12,813 bases of DNA from DATFQI01 sp035264365 (GTDB lineage Bacteria > Actinomycetota > Thermoleophilia > Solirubrobacterales > Solirubrobacteraceae), in NCBI GenBank assembly GCA_035264365.1, contig DATFQI010000200.1, positions 1-12,813 on the forward strand, read 5' to 3'. Position numbers and translations under genes: made by a program. The first letter of the stretch is position 1; each line of letters opens with the position of its first letter. The notes beneath the pieces are model-generated. The model saw only the letters and a program-made list of their open reading frames with translations. It was not told where the DNA came from and made no database searches. Below, piece after piece: positions 11,316-12,813 of the stretch.

Positions 11316-12813
11316 CTACGCCGGACGCTTGGCCTGAGCGCCCGGCTGCACGGTCGGGATGTGGCGGGTGACCAGCAGGGCGAGGAGGCTGATCAGGGCC
11401 ATCAGCGCGAGGGCTGAGCGCAGACCCCCGATGCGGGCCTGCTCGTTCTGGTCGACGACCGCCTTCGCCGTCTCGGGCGGGACGTTCGCGTCGTCGAGGG
11501 CCGTCTGCAGGTCCTCGTCCGACACGAACGGCACGCCGGCCGCAAGTTGCGCCTGCGCGTTGACGGCGAGGTTGTCGGGGATCGCCGGGTCGTTCTTTAT
11601 GCCGGTGAAGAACGAGGCGGTGAGCGCTGAGATGAGGATCGCACCGGCGAGCGCGGTGCCGATCGACGCGCCGAGCTGTGTTCCGGTGTTCTGCAGGCCG
11701 CCGACCTCGCCGCTCTGCTCGTCGGGCACGGCGGAGACGGTCACGCTGCCCAGCTGCGAGGCCATCGCACCGAGCCCTGACCCGATCAGCAGCAGTGGTC
11801 CGGTGATGATCTCCGGTCCCGTGCCGGCGTCGAGCAGGCCGACCAGCAAGACCAGGCCCGCGAACATCAGCAGGAAGCCGGCGTTGACGACGCGCCGCGG
11901 ATTGGCGTCCGGCCGCAGCTTCGGGACGCCCGCGGCGAACACCAGCAACGTGAGCGACATCGGCAGGAGCCGCACACCTGTCTCGATCGCCGACAGCCCC
12001 AATGCCACGGACAGGAACAGCGGGACCACGAAGAAGGTCGCCGCCTGTACCAGGAACATGAAGAGGAACGCGAGCACCCCCGAGCGCATCTGGAGGTTGC
12101 TCAGCAGCTTGGGGTTGAGCAGCGCGCCCTCGCCGCGCGCGATCCGCAGGCTCTCCCAACGCAGGAACAGCGCCAGGGCGACGCCGCCGCCGAGCAGCAG
12201 CCAGATCACCGGGGACAGGCCGATCCACTGCGGCGCCTCGGGCTTGGCCTGCACGACGCCCCAGGTCCCGGACTTGAGGATGCCGAACACGATCAGCCCG
12301 AGGCCCAGCGCCGACAAGAAGGTGCCGAACAGGTCGAGCTTGACGCCCTCCTCGGCCGGCGTGTCGGCCACCCGACGAGCCAGCAGGAGGATCACCGCGA
12401 CGATCAGCACCTCCCCGGCGAAGACCCACCGCCACGAGGCGTAGGTCGTGAAGACGCCGCCGATCAGCGGGCCCAGGGCGGCGGCGATCGCGCCGGCGGC
12501 CGCTACGAGCCCGTAGGCGCGTGGGCGCTCGGGCTTGCCGAAGTTCGACGCGACCAGCGCCACGATGGCGGGCATGATCAAGACCGCGCCCAGGCCCTCC
12601 AGGCCCGACCAGCCGATCATCAGCACCGTCAGGTTCGGCGACAACGCCGTCGTCAGCGACCCACAGGCGTAGACGACGCAGCCGATCGTGAACGCCCGCT
12701 TGCGACCGAGGATCTCGCCGACCTTGCCGCCGGTGATCATCAGCGACGCCATCACGAGCGTGTACAGCGTGATCGCCGTCTGGATCCCGGTCACCGTCGT
12801 GTCGAGATCCCGC
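11316..12813 (-). CDS. DHA2-type MFS multidrug exporter (N-terminus beyond window)
   Basis: A partial gene running off the right edge; 498 residues are visible. Upstream of VTGIQTAITLYTLVMASL the frame continues (RDLDTT) to the edge, so the first helix with the usual family start is missing. Motif A is GGKVGEILGRKRAF after helix 2, and the antiporter motif C region is GLVAAAGAIAAALGPLIGG, typical of proton-drug antiporters of the EmrB/QacA (14-helix) group. A large extracytoplasmic loop rich in Asp, Gln and Ala (about NDPAIPDNLAVNAQ to DQNEQARIGG) precedes the last helix, as in many actinobacterial DHA2 members. The C-terminus is short and basic. Inner-membrane export of drugs or metabolites is expected; the substrate cannot be read from sequence. 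No regulator gene is visible within the window. Confidence 0.9.
   Translation of the reverse strand, partial: RDLDTTVTGIQTAITLYTLVMASLMITGGKVGEILGRKRAFTIGCVVYACGSLTTALSPNLTVLMIGWSGLEGLGAVLIMPAIVALVASNFGKPERPRAYGLVAAAGAIAAALGPLIGGVFTTYASWRWVFAGEVLIVAVILLLARRVADTPAEEGVKLDLFGTFLSALGLGLIVFGILKSGTWGVVQAKPEAPQWIGLSPVIWLLLGGGVALALFLRWESLRIARGEGALLNPKLLSNLQMRSGVLAFLFMFLVQAATFFVVPLFLSVALGLSAIETGVRLLPMSLTLLVFAAGVPKLRPDANPRRVVNAGFLLMFAGLVLLVGLLDAGTGPEIITGPLLLIGSGLGAMASQLGSVTVSAVPDEQSGEVGGLQNTGTQLGASIGTALAGAILISALTASFFTGIKNDPAIPDNLAVNAQAQLAAGVPFVSDEDLQTALDDANVPPETAKAVVDQNEQARIGGLRSALALMALISLLALLVTRHIPTVQPGAQAKRPA

Overview
The window is a high-GC (roughly 70%) bacterial chromosome segment. Gene content and style suggest an actinobacterial-type genome, most likely Thermoleophilia/Solirubrobacterales (Conexibacter- or Solirubrobacter-like). 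This rests on a zinc-ribbon/class III cyclase/ATPase/TPR giant protein of a type I associate with that group, TANNNT-type -10 boxes, an apparently leaderless gene, and tight overlapping ORFs. It is an inference from gene style, not a species identification. I found no tRNA, rRNA, CRISPR array or transposase.

Layout. 1-126 holds only inverted repeats. A small two-helix membrane protein (minus, 127-420) faces away from a DUF417/RclC-like membrane protein (plus, 676-1149). A gap of about 280 bases carries a hairpin and a start-less ORF remnant, followed by a very hydrophobic small protein (plus, 1431-1721). A stand-alone cyclic-nucleotide-binding domain protein (minus, 1792-2199) shares a short divergent promoter region with the central operon.

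The centrepiece is a compact four-gene operon (plus, 2316-6428) in which each stop overlaps the next start (ATGA, ATGA, GTGA). It encodes an acetoacetate-decarboxylase-like protein, a FAD-dehydrogenase small-subunit homologue, a GMC-family flavoprotein with a C-x5-C-x3-C motif suggesting a [3Fe-4S] cluster, and a ferritin-like protein of the type found in VioB. Its predicted promoter places the transcription start on the initiating GTG, so the mRNA looks leaderless. The combination suggests an uncharacterised pathway: a cytoplasmic sugar/alcohol-type dehydrogenase without Tat signal or cytochrome subunit, paired with a possible diiron enzyme and a decarboxylase/aldolase-like protein. The substrate cannot be read from the sequence.

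The operon runs tail to tail into a 1066-residue multidomain cyclase/ATPase (minus, 6425-9625), and the two stop codons share the palindrome CTAG. Thus a possible cyclic-nucleotide source and a cyclic-nucleotide-binding protein flank the operon. To the right lie a cupin (plus, 9801-10232) and a zinc-independent MDR oxidoreductase (plus, 10329-11273), separated by a strong hairpin. Last is a DHA2-type MFS exporter (minus, 11316 to the right edge) whose N-terminus lies outside the window.
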